A DNA stretch of 64,000 nt from JAITWT01 sp964439605 (GCA_964439605.1 CAYTPC010000146.1:19074-83073), one strand, 5' to 3'; shown: positions 9,206-18,449, counted from the first letter of the stretch. The notes: generated by a model not told the origin, from the letters alone. A program made the numbers and translations.

Positions 9206-9818
9206 TCTTGTTTTCTCCATTCTTACGTTCTCCATGGGACGCACGCGCCTGCGCGTTCGCCAGGATGCGATATAAAAAACCACTGAGCTGCTCCCATTCC
9301 TCGCGGCTGAAGCCCGCGAGGTATTCGTTGTGGATCCGGCTGAGCACCCGCGGAACTTCTTCGGCGGCAGCACGGCCTTCATCGGTGAGCTCGATGTTGA
9401 CGACCCGCCGGTCGGATACCGAGCGCACCCGCCGGCACAGGCCCTTGGCCTCCAGCCGGTCGAGCAGCCGCGTCATCGCCCCGGCGTCGAGCTCGCACTC
9501 GCGCGCAAGTTCAGCCACTGTGGTGGCCCGATGCGTGTGGACCTTATGCAGCGGAAGCCATTGCGGGTAGGTTGGCCCGCCAGGCTCGCACAGAGAAGTT
9601 TCGACCGACTGGCTGATCAGCGAAAGAATCCGGCGCATCAGATACCCGATGCTCTCCTCAGGCTGGTAAGTTTCCGCGCGATAAAAGTCCGGCACCGTCA
9701 GATTCTGCGAACCAGCTGGCCCCCGAAGCTTGGCCAACGCACGCTTTAATCTGTTCGATACCATTGAGCTTCGTAAACTGACCGATCTGGCTGAAAAATC
9801 TTGCGTCTTGTCAAACAT
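9186..9818 (-). CDS. MarR-family transcriptional regulator of the efflux operon
   Basis: Winged-helix regulator, 210 aa from the first ATG at 9818. The helix-turn-helix region reads TTVAELARECELDAGAMTRLLDRLE (split here only for recognition: TTVAELARECEL, then DAGAMTRLLDRLE). The beta-wing has RVRSVSDRRVVNIELTDEG. It resembles EmrR/MprA-like repressors. The putative promoter at 9831-9859 would start RNA near 9824, leaving almost no leader for the 9818 ATG. The ATG at 9764 (192 aa) may therefore be the real start. It is first in the efflux operon and probably autorepressing, with release by pump substrates. Confidence 0.9.
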   Translation of the reverse strand: MFDKTQDFSARSVSLRSSMVSNRLKRALAKLRGPAGSQNLTVPDFYRAETYQPEESIGYLMRRILSLISQSVETSLCEPGGPTYPQWLPLHKVHTHRATTVAELARECELDAGAMTRLLDRLEAKGLCRRVRSVSDRRVVNIELTDEGRAAAEEVPRVLSRIHNEYLAGFSREEWEQLSGFLYRILANAQARASHGERKNGENKNESRHS

Positions 9819-9830
9819 GAGCAAGACTCG

Positions 9831-9859
9831 ATTTTGATTGCCGAGGCAATTATTGTCAA
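9831..9859 (-). promoter_or_regulatory. marR-emr promoter with operator-like palindrome in the spacer
   Basis: On the minus strand TTGACA (9854-9859) is a perfect -35 box, followed by a 17-nt spacer and CAAAAT (9831-9836) as a 4/6 match -10. The spacer contains a perfect inverted repeat ATTGCC-GA-GGCAAT (9837-9850), the size and position expected of a MarR operator. A dimer bound here would block RNA polymerase. The divergent ABC exporter starts 50 bases away at 9910, so it could share this control. Confidence 0.6.
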
Positions 9860-9909
9860 GGCTTCATTTGAGAGAACAAGGGTTTATCAGAATCCATAGA
9901 ATTTCCTGT

Positions 9910-11688
9910 ATGACTGCTTCCTCTTCCGCCCCCGCCAAGGGCTCGCCGCGTTCACTCAGCGGCTTGGCCCCGTTTCTGCGTCCCTATCGCGTTCAAATCA
10001 TTCTGGCGGGCTTGTTTCTCGTGGGGGCGGCCGTGACCACGTTGCTGTTCCCGCTGGCGCTGCGCCAGTTGATCGACGGCGGCCTCGTGGGGGGACAAGA
10101 CGGCCCTTCGATGGCACTGCGCGGTCATTTCCTGGATCTGTTCCTCGTGGCGGTGGCACTGGGGCTTTTTTCGGCGGCGCGCTTTTTTACCGTCTCCTGG
10201 CTCGGTGAACGAATCACGGCCGACTTGCGCAATGCGGTTTACGCGCGGGTGCTGCACCAGAGCCCGGTTTTTTTCGAGACGACGCAGACTGGCGAGGTGC
10301 TCTCGCGCCTGACGGCAGATACCACGCTGGTCCAAACGGTGGTTGGCTCCTCGCTGAGCCTGGGTTTGCGCAACACGGTGATGGGGCTGGGCGCACTGGT
10401 GATGCTGGTTTGGAGCAACCCTTATGTGATGGCGCAGGTACTGCTCATCCTGATGCTGGTGGTGGTGCCGAGCATGTGGTTCGGGCGGCGCGTGCGCAAA
10501 CTCTCGCGCGCCAGCCAGGATCGCGTAGCCGACGCCAGCGCGATCGCGGCCGAGGTGCTCAATGCGATCCCGGTGGTGCAGAGCTACACGGCAGAAGGGC
10601 GTGAATCGGCGCGCTTTCACGCATCGACCGAAAACGCCTTTCAAACCGCCGTACGGCGCACCAAGGCCCGCGCGGTGCTCGTGGCTTTCATCATCATCGC
10701 CACTTCGGCGGCATTGCTGTGGGGCCTGTACCTGGGCACACAGGCCGTGCTGCACGGGGACATCACGGCGGGCCACCTGGGCCAGACTATCGTCTACGTC
10801 ATTATTTTGGCAAGCGCTTTCGCGGTGCTCGGCGAGATTTACGGTGACCTGCTGCGCGCAGCCGGCGCGACCGAACGGCTGATGGAACTTCTGCATGCCG
10901 ATTCGGCCGTTACCTCGCCGGCGGCGCCCGTCAAGGCCAGCGCATCCACCGGGGGCAGCAACTTCCGCTTCGAATCGGTCACCTTCAACTACCCGTCGCG
11001 GCCCGATACGCCGGCGCTGCGCGATTTCAAGCTCGACGTGCGCCCCGGCGAGACGGTGGCGCTGGTAGGTTCCAGCGGCGCGGGAAAAAGCACGGTGTTG
11101 CAACTGCTGCTGCGCTACTACGATCCGCAGGCCGGCCGCATCCTGCTCAACGGCACGCCCATTACCAGCCTGGCGCTGCACGATTTGCGCCAGCACATTG
11201 GCGTCGTGCCGCAAGATCCGGTGATTTTCTCGACCAGCGCGCTTGAGAACATCCGCTACGGACGCCCCGATGCGAGCGACGAGGAAGTGCGCGCCGCCGC
11301 GCGTGCCGCCTACGCCGATGACTTTCTCTCCATGCTGCCCGAGGATTACGGCACTTTCCTCGGCGAGCGCGGCGTCAGGCTTTCGGGCGGGCAACGCCAG
11401 CGCATCGCGATCGCGCGGGCGATCCTCAAGAACGCGCCGCTGCTGCTGCTGGACGAAGCCACGAGTGCGCTTGACGCGCAAAGCGAGCAAATGGTGCAGG
11501 CGGCTTTGGATTCGGCGATGAAAAACCGCACCACGCTGGTCATCGCGCATCGGCTGGCCACGGTACAGAAGGCCGATCGCATCGTCGTGCTCGATCACGG
11601 CAGCATCATTGAACAAGGCACCCACGCCTCGCTGGTGGCGCAAGGCGGCGTTTATGCGCAGTTGGCGGCGCTGCAGTTCACCAAATGA
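9910..11688 (+). CDS. MsbA-like ABC exporter (fused permease and ATPase)
   Basis: 592 aa half-transporter that probably works as a homodimer, exporting a lipid or hydrophobic compound. The N-terminal half has about six membrane segments. The C-terminal ATPase has Walker A GSSGAGKST at about residue 387, signature LSGGQRQRIA at about 490, Walker B LLLLDEATSALD at about 510, and the IAHRL switch. It resembles the 'MsbA-related' exporters of proteobacteria. The frame is open further upstream (a TTG at 9838), but ATG 9910 gives a family-like N-terminus. It is divergent from the marR-emr operon. The true MsbA (lipid A flippase) role is not established. Confidence 0.9.
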   Translation: MTASSSAPAKGSPRSLSGLAPFLRPYRVQIILAGLFLVGAAVTTLLFPLALRQLIDGGLVGGQDGPSMALRGHFLDLFLVAVALGLFSAARFFTVSWLGERITADLRNAVYARVLHQSPVFFETTQTGEVLSRLTADTTLVQTVVGSSLSLGLRNTVMGLGALVMLVWSNPYVMAQVLLILMLVVVPSMWFGRRVRKLSRASQDRVADASAIAAEVLNAIPVVQSYTAEGRESARFHASTENAFQTAVRRTKARAVLVAFIIIATSAALLWGLYLGTQAVLHGDITAGHLGQTIVYVIILASAFAVLGEIYGDLLRAAGATERLMELLHADSAVTSPAAPVKASASTGGSNFRFESVTFNYPSRPDTPALRDFKLDVRPGETVALVGSSGAGKSTVLQLLLRYYDPQAGRILLNGTPITSLALHDLRQHIGVVPQDPVIFSTSALENIRYGRPDASDEEVRAAARAAYADDFLSMLPEDYGTFLGERGVRLSGGQRQRIAIARAILKNAPLLLLDEATSALDAQSEQMVQAALDSAMKNRTTLVIAHRLATVQKADRIVVLDHGSIIEQGTHASLVAQGGVYAQLAALQFTK

Positions 11689-11727
11689 TTCTGGTTCAGC
11701 GCGCCGCCCAAGACGCCAGCGGCGCTT

Positions 11728-12165
11728 CTATTGCAATGTTTCCTTGAGCGCATCGGGCAGCACCAGCGGCATGACTGCGATGCCCTCTTCGAGCAATTCC
11801 TCCGCCTGCTGCAACGTGGCTTGTCCGCGGATGCCGCGTTCGGCCGCTTCACCGTAATGGATCTTGCGTGCCTCTTGCGCGAAACGCTCACCCACATCCT
11901 CGGTTTTCGCCAACATCTCGCGCACCAAGCGCATCCAGCGTCCCTGTTGCGCCGCTTCGTCCGGCGTGAGCGCCAGGGGCTCTTGCGCCTCTTTCGCCTT
12001 GCCAAGGTTCAGCCGCGGCGCGGAGAGACACTTGGTGATGGCCTTGTCGGCACAGACCGGGCACTCGATCAACCCGCTTGCAAGCTGCCCCTGGAACGCT
12101 TCGTTCGAGTCGAACCAGCCTTCGAAGTCATGGCCGTGCGCGCACCGCAAGTCGAGAACTTTCAT
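11728..12165 (-). CDS. DUF1178 family protein
   Basis: 145 aa small protein of unknown function. It starts MKVLDLRCAHGHDFEGWF and has a second IECPVCADKAI, so the two Cys-containing segments (C8 plus CPVC near residue 36) form a likely zinc ribbon. The middle is Ala/Glu-rich and the C-terminus is hydrophobic. DUF1178 genes usually follow a NUDIX gene downstream of nuoN in Burkholderiales. Here the same order holds, but a MITE now separates the two. A GAGG lies just upstream of the ATG at 12165. Confidence 0.9.
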   Translation of the reverse strand: MKVLDLRCAHGHDFEGWFDSNEAFQGQLASGLIECPVCADKAITKCLSAPRLNLGKAKEAQEPLALTPDEAAQQGRWMRLVREMLAKTEDVGERFAQEARKIHYGEAAERGIRGQATLQQAEELLEEGIAVMPLVLPDALKETLQ

Positions 12166-12201
12166 GCCTCGATTGTCACCTTTCTGGGGTGTCGCCGGCT
12201 A

Positions 12202-12360
12202 GTGTCCTGAGTTAGAAGTTCGGTGAAGAAACAAATCTGTCGCAATCGGCGCCAGGCAAGGCGCGAACCGGAGCGATACCGAGTGGTATCGCGAGGATTT
12301 GCAACGCCGCATGGCGTCGATTGCGGCGGATTTGTTCATCGAATTTCTAACTCAGGACAC
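12202..12360 (+). mobile_element. 159-bp palindromic MITE with 16-bp terminal repeats, TA target duplication at a CTAG site
   Basis: Its ends are perfect inverted repeats GTGTCCTGAGTTAGAA (12202-12217) and the complement (12345-12360). Adding the flanking CTA/TAG makes 19 matching bases. The interior is also an imperfect palindrome centred on GATACCGAGTGGTATC. Flanks read C-TA-[element]-TA-G, the duplication expected for IS630/Tc1-mariner type transposition into CTAG. No reading frame for a transposase is inside, so it is non-autonomous. It supplies the present stop codon of the NUDIX gene and separates it from the DUF1178 gene. Confidence 0.8.
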
Positions 12361-12963
12361 TAGTACCTGCCAATCGGGCGTCCACGCCCCGGATAGCGCG
12401 CTTTGCAGCCACAAGCCGCAGGCCAGCGTCTTGGCGTCGCTGATGCGGCCGTCACGGCACCACGCGAAGAACTGTTCCGTCGTTGCAATGAAAGTGTCGA
12501 CGAATTCGCCTTCGTCGAGTTTGCGCTCGCCCAGCAATAGGCCGCGCGCAAAGTAGATGTGAATAATTTCGGTGGAGTAAGCAATCGCCGGGTGCATGGA
12601 TCCCGCACGAGCCCATTCGCGCGCAATGTAGCCGGTCTCTTCGCGCAATTCGCGCTGCCCGCAACCGAGCGGATCCTCGCCTGCATCCAGCTTGCCGGCC
12701 GGAAACTCGATCGCCACCTCGCCGATCGGATGACGGTACTGGCGTTCCAGCACGATGCGCCCGTCGTCAAGCAAGGGGACGACCACGACCGCGCCGGGAT
12801 GCACGATGTATTCGCGCGTCGTATGCTGTCCGTTGGGCAAGCGCACCGTGTCGCGCCGCGCGCGCAGGAAATGACCGTCGAGCAGCGCTTCGCTCTTGAT
12901 GCGCTCTTCCTTCAGGTGTGTGTCATCCATGAGGGCAGGGGGCATGCCGGTGGTGATGTTCAT
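12352..12963 (-). CDS. NUDIX hydrolase, ADP-ribose pyrophosphatase-like
   Basis: 203 aa from the ATG at 12963. A perfect NUDIX box (G-x5-E-x7-REL-x-EE-x-G-Y) spans residues 90-112, with the preceding IEFPAGKL typical of ADP-ribose pyrophosphatases (NudF/YffH type). These hydrolyse ADP-ribose or related nucleotide sugars using Mg2+. ATGs at 12945 and 12930 are alternative starts. The last codons and TGA come from the inserted MITE: the protein ends QVLVS, whereas the pre-insertion frame would read QVLAGDTPER and stop at 12176-12178. The catalytic domain is untouched. It follows nuoN, as is usual in this order. Confidence 0.88.
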   Translation of the reverse strand: MNITTGMPPALMDDTHLKEERIKSEALLDGHFLRARRDTVRLPNGQHTTREYIVHPGAVVVVPLLDDGRIVLERQYRHPIGEVAIEFPAGKLDAGEDPLGCGQRELREETGYIAREWARAGSMHPAIAYSTEIIHIYFARGLLLGERKLDEGEFVDTFIATTEQFFAWCRDGRISDAKTLACGLWLQSALSGAWTPDWQVLVS

Positions 12964-13105
12964 GCCGGCGCCGCGCCTGGAAAGCGATCGGCGACCGGCG
13001 CAAAATAGGTTTCTGCGAAATGCTTCTTGCGTGGGCGCAACATGGGTGCGTCCTTGTTTGCGGGAGTCCTGCGAACCAAGCCGAAGCACTCCCGGGCACT
13101 TGGGT

Positions 13106-14596
13106 TCAACCCGTCGCAAGCGTCGTCATGATCGCCTTGGCGCACAAGGACATCAGTCCGCCGGGAACGATACCCAGGATCAGGATGAGCGCGCCGTTGA
13201 GCGTCAGGACCGCGCGCACCTGATACGGCGCCGATACGGTGGCTGCAGTGATGGGGTCATCAAAGTACATGACCTTGACCACGCGCAAGTAGTAAAAGGC
13301 GCCAATCAGCGACATCAGCACGGCAAACACCGCGAGCGCAATGTACAGCGCCTCGCCCGAAGCCACGAGCGCTTGCAGCACCGCCAGCTTCGCATAGAAG
13401 CCCACCAGCGGCGGAATGCCCGCCAATGAAAACATTGCAACCGCCATCACTCCGGCATAGAGCGGACTGCGCTGGTTGAGGCCGGCGAGGTCGGAGATTT
13501 CCTCGCTTTCGAAGCCCTCGCGTGCGAGCAAGAGAATGATGCCGAAGCTTGCCAGGGTGGTCAGCACATAGGTCACCACGTAGAACATCGCTGCGCTGTA
13601 GGCGGCCCCGGCGTTGTAGCTGTGGCCATTGACCACGCCGGCCACCAGGCCGAGCAGCATGAAGCCCATTTGCGCGATGGTTGAATAGGCCAGCATCCGC
13701 TTGAGGTTGGTCTGCGCGATCGCGGCGATATTTCCAATCAGCAGTGACGCGATGGCCAGCAGCGCCAACATCTGCTGCCAGTCGATCGCCAGCGGGAGCA
13801 GCCCCTCGACCAGCATACGGATGATGATCGCAAACGCCGCCAGTTCGGGCGCGGCCCCGATCAGCAACGTGACCGCGGTGGGCGCCCCCTGGTACACGTC
13901 GGGAATCCACATGTGGAATGGCGCCGCCCCGATCTTGAACGCCAAGCCGGAGACGACGAACACCAAGCCGAACACCAGCACCTGATGCTTGATCTCTCGG
14001 CTCGAGATGGCTTTGAATACCTCGTTGATGTCCAGAGACCCTGTCGCGCCGTAGATCATCGACATGCCGTACAGCAAGAAGCCGCTGGCCAACGCGCCGA
14101 GCACGAAATACTTCATGGCGGCTTCGCTCGCAGCCGCATTGTCACGGCGCAGCGCGACCAGCGCATAGCTCGACAGCGTCAGCAATTCCAGGCCGAGATA
14201 AATCAGCAGGAAATTGCTGCCCGAAATCATCACGAACATGCCCAATAGCGCGAACAGGCTCAGCGTGAAGAGCTCGCCGCCGCGCAGCATGCCCCGGCCG
14301 GCTGCGTAAGGCTTGCCATAAATCAGCGTGACCATCAGCGCAATCGAGGCAAAGCACTTCAGGCAGTTGCCCAGCATGTCGCTGACGACCATGCCGCCGA
14401 AACCATAGATGGTCATCCCTTCATGCGCGCGAAAGCCCGTCAGGACGGCCACAACCACCAGCGTGAGCAGGGTCAGCGCATAAGTGCGCTGCCGGCGGCC
14501 TTCGGTCGCCGACAGGTCGACCAGTGTGATGACGCAGCCCATGACGAGCAGCACCAATTCGGGATAAATCGTGATCCAGCTGAGTTTGTCAATCAT
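13106..14596 (-). CDS. nuoN: NADH-quinone oxidoreductase subunit N
   Basis: 496 aa membrane-arm subunit of complex I, antiporter-like, with about 14 hydrophobic segments. The Lys/Glu proton-path region is in the Proton_antipo_M domain (about residues 125-420), including the LKRMLAYSTIAQMGFM motif near 305. It helps pump protons when NADH is oxidised. Last gene of the nuo cluster, 24 bases after nuoM. Full length for the family. Confidence 0.96.
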   Translation of the reverse strand: MIDKLSWITIYPELVLLVMGCVITLVDLSATEGRRQRTYALTLLTLVVVAVLTGFRAHEGMTIYGFGGMVVSDMLGNCLKCFASIALMVTLIYGKPYAAGRGMLRGGELFTLSLFALLGMFVMISGSNFLLIYLGLELLTLSSYALVALRRDNAAASEAAMKYFVLGALASGFLLYGMSMIYGATGSLDINEVFKAISSREIKHQVLVFGLVFVVSGLAFKIGAAPFHMWIPDVYQGAPTAVTLLIGAAPELAAFAIIIRMLVEGLLPLAIDWQQMLALLAIASLLIGNIAAIAQTNLKRMLAYSTIAQMGFMLLGLVAGVVNGHSYNAGAAYSAAMFYVVTYVLTTLASFGIILLLAREGFESEEISDLAGLNQRSPLYAGVMAVAMFSLAGIPPLVGFYAKLAVLQALVASGEALYIALAVFAVLMSLIGAFYYLRVVKVMYFDDPITAATVSAPYQVRAVLTLNGALILILGIVPGGLMSLCAKAIMTTLATG

Positions 14597-14620
14597 GTCG
14601 TTCTCTTCTTCAGCATGGGG

Positions 14621-16102
14621 TCATGGCAACTTGGAAACCGCGACGTGGCGCAGCAGGTCGGTCACCGACGCGTCCATCACGTCGGTAAACGGCTTCGGAT
14701 ACAGGCCCATCCAGAGCACCGCGATCGCCAACAGCGACAGCATGAGGAACTCGCGGCCATTGATGTCGGAAAGCTCCTGGATATGCTTATTCCCCGGCTC
14801 GCCAAGGTAGACGCGCTTGTACATCCACAGCGTGTAGGCCGCGCCAAGAATCAGCGCCGTTGCCGCGCCCAAGCCGAGCCAGAAGTTGGCCTTGACCGCG
14901 CCGAGGATCACCATCCACTCCCCGACGAAGCCCGCGGTCGCTGGCAGGCCGCAGTTGGCCATGGCGAAAAGCAGCGCGAATGCGGCGAACTTGGGCATCG
15001 TATTGATCACGCCACCGTAATCGGCGATTTGGCGCGAATGCACGCGGTCATAAAGCACGCCGATGCACAGGAACATCGCGCCCGAAACAAAGCCGTGCGC
15101 GATCATCTGCACGATCCCGCCCGAAACACCGAGTCCGCTGAAGATGAAAAAGCCCAGCGTCACGAAGCCCATGTGCGCGACCGATGAATAAGCCACGAGC
15201 TTTTTCATGTCCTGCTGCACCAGTGCGACCAGGCCGACGTAAATCACCGCAATCAGCGACAGCGCGATCATCAGCCAGGCCCATTCATGCGAAGCATCGG
15301 GCGCGATCGGCAGCGAGAACCGCAGGAAACCGTAGGCGCCGAGCTTGAGCATGATCGCCGCCAGCACGGCGGAGCCGCCGGTAGGCGCCTCGACGTGCAC
15401 GTCTGGCAACCAAGTGTGCACCGGCCACATCGGAACCTTCACCGCGAAGGCCGCGAAGAAGGCAAAGAACAGCAGCGTTTGAGCCGTACTTCCGAGTTTG
15501 GTCTGGTGCCAGGTCAGAATGTCGGCAGTGCCGCCCGCCACGTTATAGAGATAGATCAGCGCCACCAGAAGCAGCAGCGAACCCAGCAAGGTGTAAAGGA
15601 AGAACTTGAAGGCGGCGTAGATCCGGTTCGGCCCGCCCCAAATACCGATGATCAGGTACATCGGGATCAGCGTGGCTTCGAAAAAGACGTAGAACAGCAC
15701 GCCGTCGAGCGCACAGAACACGCCAATCATCAACCCCGACAGGATCAGGAAAGCGCCCATGTACTGATTGACGCGCTCGGTGATGACTTCCCAAGCCGAA
15801 ATCACCACGACCACCGTGATGAAGGCGGTGAGCAGCACGAACCACAGCGACAGACCATCGACACCCAGGTGGTAATCGACATTGAATCGATCGATCCACG
15901 GGGCCTTCTCGACGAATTGCATCGCCGAAGTTCCCAGCTTGAAGCCGGTGTACAGCGGAATCGTGATCAGAAAACTGATGATCGAACCGATCAGCGCAAT
16001 CCAACGCACGGCGCGGACGCGTTTTTTGGAACCCATCGCCAGCAGCACGGCTCCCAGGGCGATCGGCACCCAGATGGCAAGGCTCAGCAAACCCATTTGC
16101 AT
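14621..16102 (-). CDS. nuoM: NADH-quinone oxidoreductase subunit M
   Basis: 493 aa antiporter-like membrane subunit of complex I. The motif DMKKLVAYSSVAHMGFV near residue 305 and FAVKVPMWPVHTWLPDVHVEAPT near 220 (only the family-defining run HTWLPDVHVEAPT need be checked) are diagnostic of NuoM. About 14 membrane helices. It sits between nuoL and nuoN with short gaps. It contributes a proton-translocation channel. Confidence 0.96.
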   Translation of the reverse strand: MQMGLLSLAIWVPIALGAVLLAMGSKKRVRAVRWIALIGSIISFLITIPLYTGFKLGTSAMQFVEKAPWIDRFNVDYHLGVDGLSLWFVLLTAFITVVVVISAWEVITERVNQYMGAFLILSGLMIGVFCALDGVLFYVFFEATLIPMYLIIGIWGGPNRIYAAFKFFLYTLLGSLLLLVALIYLYNVAGGTADILTWHQTKLGSTAQTLLFFAFFAAFAVKVPMWPVHTWLPDVHVEAPTGGSAVLAAIMLKLGAYGFLRFSLPIAPDASHEWAWLMIALSLIAVIYVGLVALVQQDMKKLVAYSSVAHMGFVTLGFFIFSGLGVSGGIVQMIAHGFVSGAMFLCIGVLYDRVHSRQIADYGGVINTMPKFAAFALLFAMANCGLPATAGFVGEWMVILGAVKANFWLGLGAATALILGAAYTLWMYKRVYLGEPGNKHIQELSDINGREFLMLSLLAIAVLWMGLYPKPFTDVMDASVTDLLRHVAVSKLP

Positions 16103-16118
16103 TTTTCTCCCTTGCCGC

Positions 16119-18125
16119 TCAGTATTTGAACCAGACGAAATACGACATCAGGATGAATACTCCCAGAAGCATTCCGAATGCGTAGTGATAAATGAAACCC
16201 GACTGGACCCAGCGCACCACACTGGAGACGCGGCCGACGAGCTTCCATGAACCGTTGACCACCGCACCATCGATCAGTGCTTGGTCGCCGCCCTTCCAGA
16301 GACCGATGCCGATCGCACGCGCGGCACGCGCGATGACATTCTCATTGAGCCAGTCCATGTAGTACTTGTTTTCGAGTAGACGATAGATCGGGCCCATGGC
16401 GCGCCCAATCGCAGCCGGCAGTGCCGGATTGATCAGATACATGTAGTAGGCCAGCACAACGCCGATCAGCGCGAGCCAGAAAGGCAGCGCGGTCAGCCCA
16501 TGCAGCGCCATTGCCAGAGTGCCGTGGAACGCTTCCTTCAGACCGCCCATCGCATGGTGGCGCGCCGCGTCGACCACGATCGAATCCTTGAATAGCTCGC
16601 CAAACAGCATCGGCTCGATCGCCAGGTAGCCGATCACCACCGACGGGATCGCCAGCAACACCAGCGGCACCCAGACCACCCAGGGCGACTCGTGCGGCTT
16701 GTCGTGGCCATGACCGTCATGATGGTGCGCTTCGGGATTGCGGTCGTAGCGTTCTTTGCCGTGGAATACCAGGAAGTACATGCGGAACGAGTAGAAAGCG
16801 GTCACGAAAACGCCCGCCAGCACCGCAAAGTACGCGAACCCTGCGCCCGGCAGATGGCTTTCGCGTACCGCCTCGATGATGCTGTCCTTCGAGTAAAAAC
16901 CCGAGAACAGCGGCGTACCGATCAATGCCAGCGATCCCACGAGCGAGGTGATCCAGGTGATCGGCATGTACTTGCGCACGCCGCCCATCCAGCGGATGTC
17001 CTGATTGTGGTGCATGCCGATGATGACCGATCCGGCGGCCAGGAAGAGCAGGGCCTTGAAGAAAGCATGCGTCATCAGATGGAACACCGCCACCGAATAG
17101 GCTGAAGCACCGAGCGCCACCGTCATGTAGCCAAGCTGCGAGAGCGTGGAATAGGCCACCACGCGCTTGATGTCGTTCTGAATGATGCCCAGGAAGCCCA
17201 TGAATAGCGCAGTAATCGCGCCGATCACGAGAACGAAATTCAGCGCCGTATCGCTCAATTCGAACAACGGCGACATGCGCGCGACCATGAAAATCCCTGC
17301 CGTGACCATCGTGGCGGCATGGATCAGCGCCGAGATGGGGGTGGGGCCTTCCATTGAATCGGGCAGCCATACGTGCAGCGGAAACTGCGCGCTCTTGCCC
17401 ATCGCGCCGATGAACAGGCAAATGCAGATCACGGTAATCAGCAGCCAGTCCGAGCCCGGAAAGCCGATCGTGGCCAACTCGCCGGCCTTGGCGAAAACTT
17501 CGTGATAGTTGAGCGTATCGCAATAGGCCGCGATCAGGCCGATACCGAGAATGAAGCCGAAGTCGCCGACGCGGTTGACCAAGAAGGCCTTCATGTTCGC
17601 GAAGATCGCCGTCGGTTTTTTGTACCAGAAGCCGATCAGAAGATACGACACCAGCCCCACCGCTTCCCAGCCGAAGAACAACTGGAGCATGTTGTTGCTC
17701 ATCACGAGCATCAACATCGAGAAGGTGAACAGCGAGATATAGGCGAAGAAGCGGTTGTAGCCCTCGTCATCGGCCATGTAGCCGATGGTGTAGATGTGCA
17801 CCATCAGCGAGACGAAGGTCACCACGCACATCATCAAGGCCGTCAGGCCATCGATCAGAAAGCCGACTTCCATCTTGAGGCCGCCGACCACCATCCATTC
17901 GTAGATGGTGGCGTTGAAGCGGGCGCCATCGGCGAGTACGCTTTGCAGCGTGATCGCGGAGAGAATGAAGGAAATCAGCACGCCCAGGATCGTCAACGAG
18001 TGACAGGCGCGGCGGCCCAGGAGGTTGCCGCCGAACCGGGTGCCGAATAGACCGGCCAAGGCCGAACCGGCCAAAGGCGCCAGCGGAACCGCCAGCAGCA
18101 TGGATGCAGAAAGCGTTGAGCTCAT
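16119..18125 (-). CDS. nuoL: NADH-quinone oxidoreductase subunit L
   Basis: 668 aa, the largest antiporter-like subunit of complex I. The core has FPLHVWLPDSMEGPTPISALIHAATMV near residue 240 (key run HVWLPDSMEGPTPVSALIHAATMV-type) and DIKRVVAYSTLSQLGYM near 320. A His-rich loop (EAHHHDGHGHDKPHESP, about 460-475) lies between late helices. The C-terminal extension carries the long lateral helix and final anchor. Gap to nuoK is 15 bases. Full length. Confidence 0.96.
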   Translation of the reverse strand: MSSTLSASMLLAVPLAPLAGSALAGLFGTRFGGNLLGRRACHSLTILGVLISFILSAITLQSVLADGARFNATIYEWMVVGGLKMEVGFLIDGLTALMMCVVTFVSLMVHIYTIGYMADDEGYNRFFAYISLFTFSMLMLVMSNNMLQLFFGWEAVGLVSYLLIGFWYKKPTAIFANMKAFLVNRVGDFGFILGIGLIAAYCDTLNYHEVFAKAGELATIGFPGSDWLLITVICICLFIGAMGKSAQFPLHVWLPDSMEGPTPISALIHAATMVTAGIFMVARMSPLFELSDTALNFVLVIGAITALFMGFLGIIQNDIKRVVAYSTLSQLGYMTVALGASAYSVAVFHLMTHAFFKALLFLAAGSVIIGMHHNQDIRWMGGVRKYMPITWITSLVGSLALIGTPLFSGFYSKDSIIEAVRESHLPGAGFAYFAVLAGVFVTAFYSFRMYFLVFHGKERYDRNPEAHHHDGHGHDKPHESPWVVWVPLVLLAIPSVVIGYLAIEPMLFGELFKDSIVVDAARHHAMGGLKEAFHGTLAMALHGLTALPFWLALIGVVLAYYMYLINPALPAAIGRAMGPIYRLLENKYYMDWLNENVIARAARAIGIGLWKGGDQALIDGAVVNGSWKLVGRVSSVVRWVQSGFIYHYAFGMLLGVFILMSYFVWFKY

Positions 18126-18140
18126 TGTGCGGTGCCGTCC

Positions 18141-18449
18141 TTATCCCTTGAGCGAATCGAGCTCGTCGACGTTGATACTCGCGCGGTTGCGGAACAACAG
18201 CACCAGCAATGCCAGACCGATCGCCGATTCCGCCGCCGCCACCGTGAGTACGAAGAACACGAACACCTGGCCGTGCATGTCGCCCAAATAATGGGAGAAG
18301 GCGACGAAGTTCATGTTGACCGCAAGAAGATTCAACTCGATGCACATGAGCAGCACGATGAGGTTCTTGCGGTTCAGGAAGATACCGACCGCCGATAGCG
18401 AAAACAGCACGGCGCCGAGCGTGAGGTAATGGCCCAGAGTCAGTGTCAT
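18141..18449 (-). CDS. nuoK: NADH-quinone oxidoreductase subunit K
   Basis: 102 aa subunit with three membrane helices. LIVLLMCIELNLLAVNMNFV (residues about 28-47) contains the conserved Glu of the proton relay, and the second conserved Glu lies in AAAESAIGLALLV (about 70-82). The start overlaps the nuoJ stop in ATGA (18446-18449), which couples the two. Confidence 0.96.
   Translation of the reverse strand: MTLTLGHYLTLGAVLFSLSAVGIFLNRKNLIVLLMCIELNLLAVNMNFVAFSHYLGDMHGQVFVFFVLTVAAAESAIGLALLVLLFRNRASINVDELDSLKG

Noticed and set aside
9952..11643. 563-codon open frame on the minus strand
   Set aside because: It is antisense to the MsbA-like exporter, rich in Arg, His and Gln as expected of a high-GC shadow frame, and has no family motif.
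12202..12360. Considered as a simple terminator or REP element
   Set aside because: Perfect terminal repeats with TA flanks in CTAG and a restored host frame upon removal fit a transposed MITE better.
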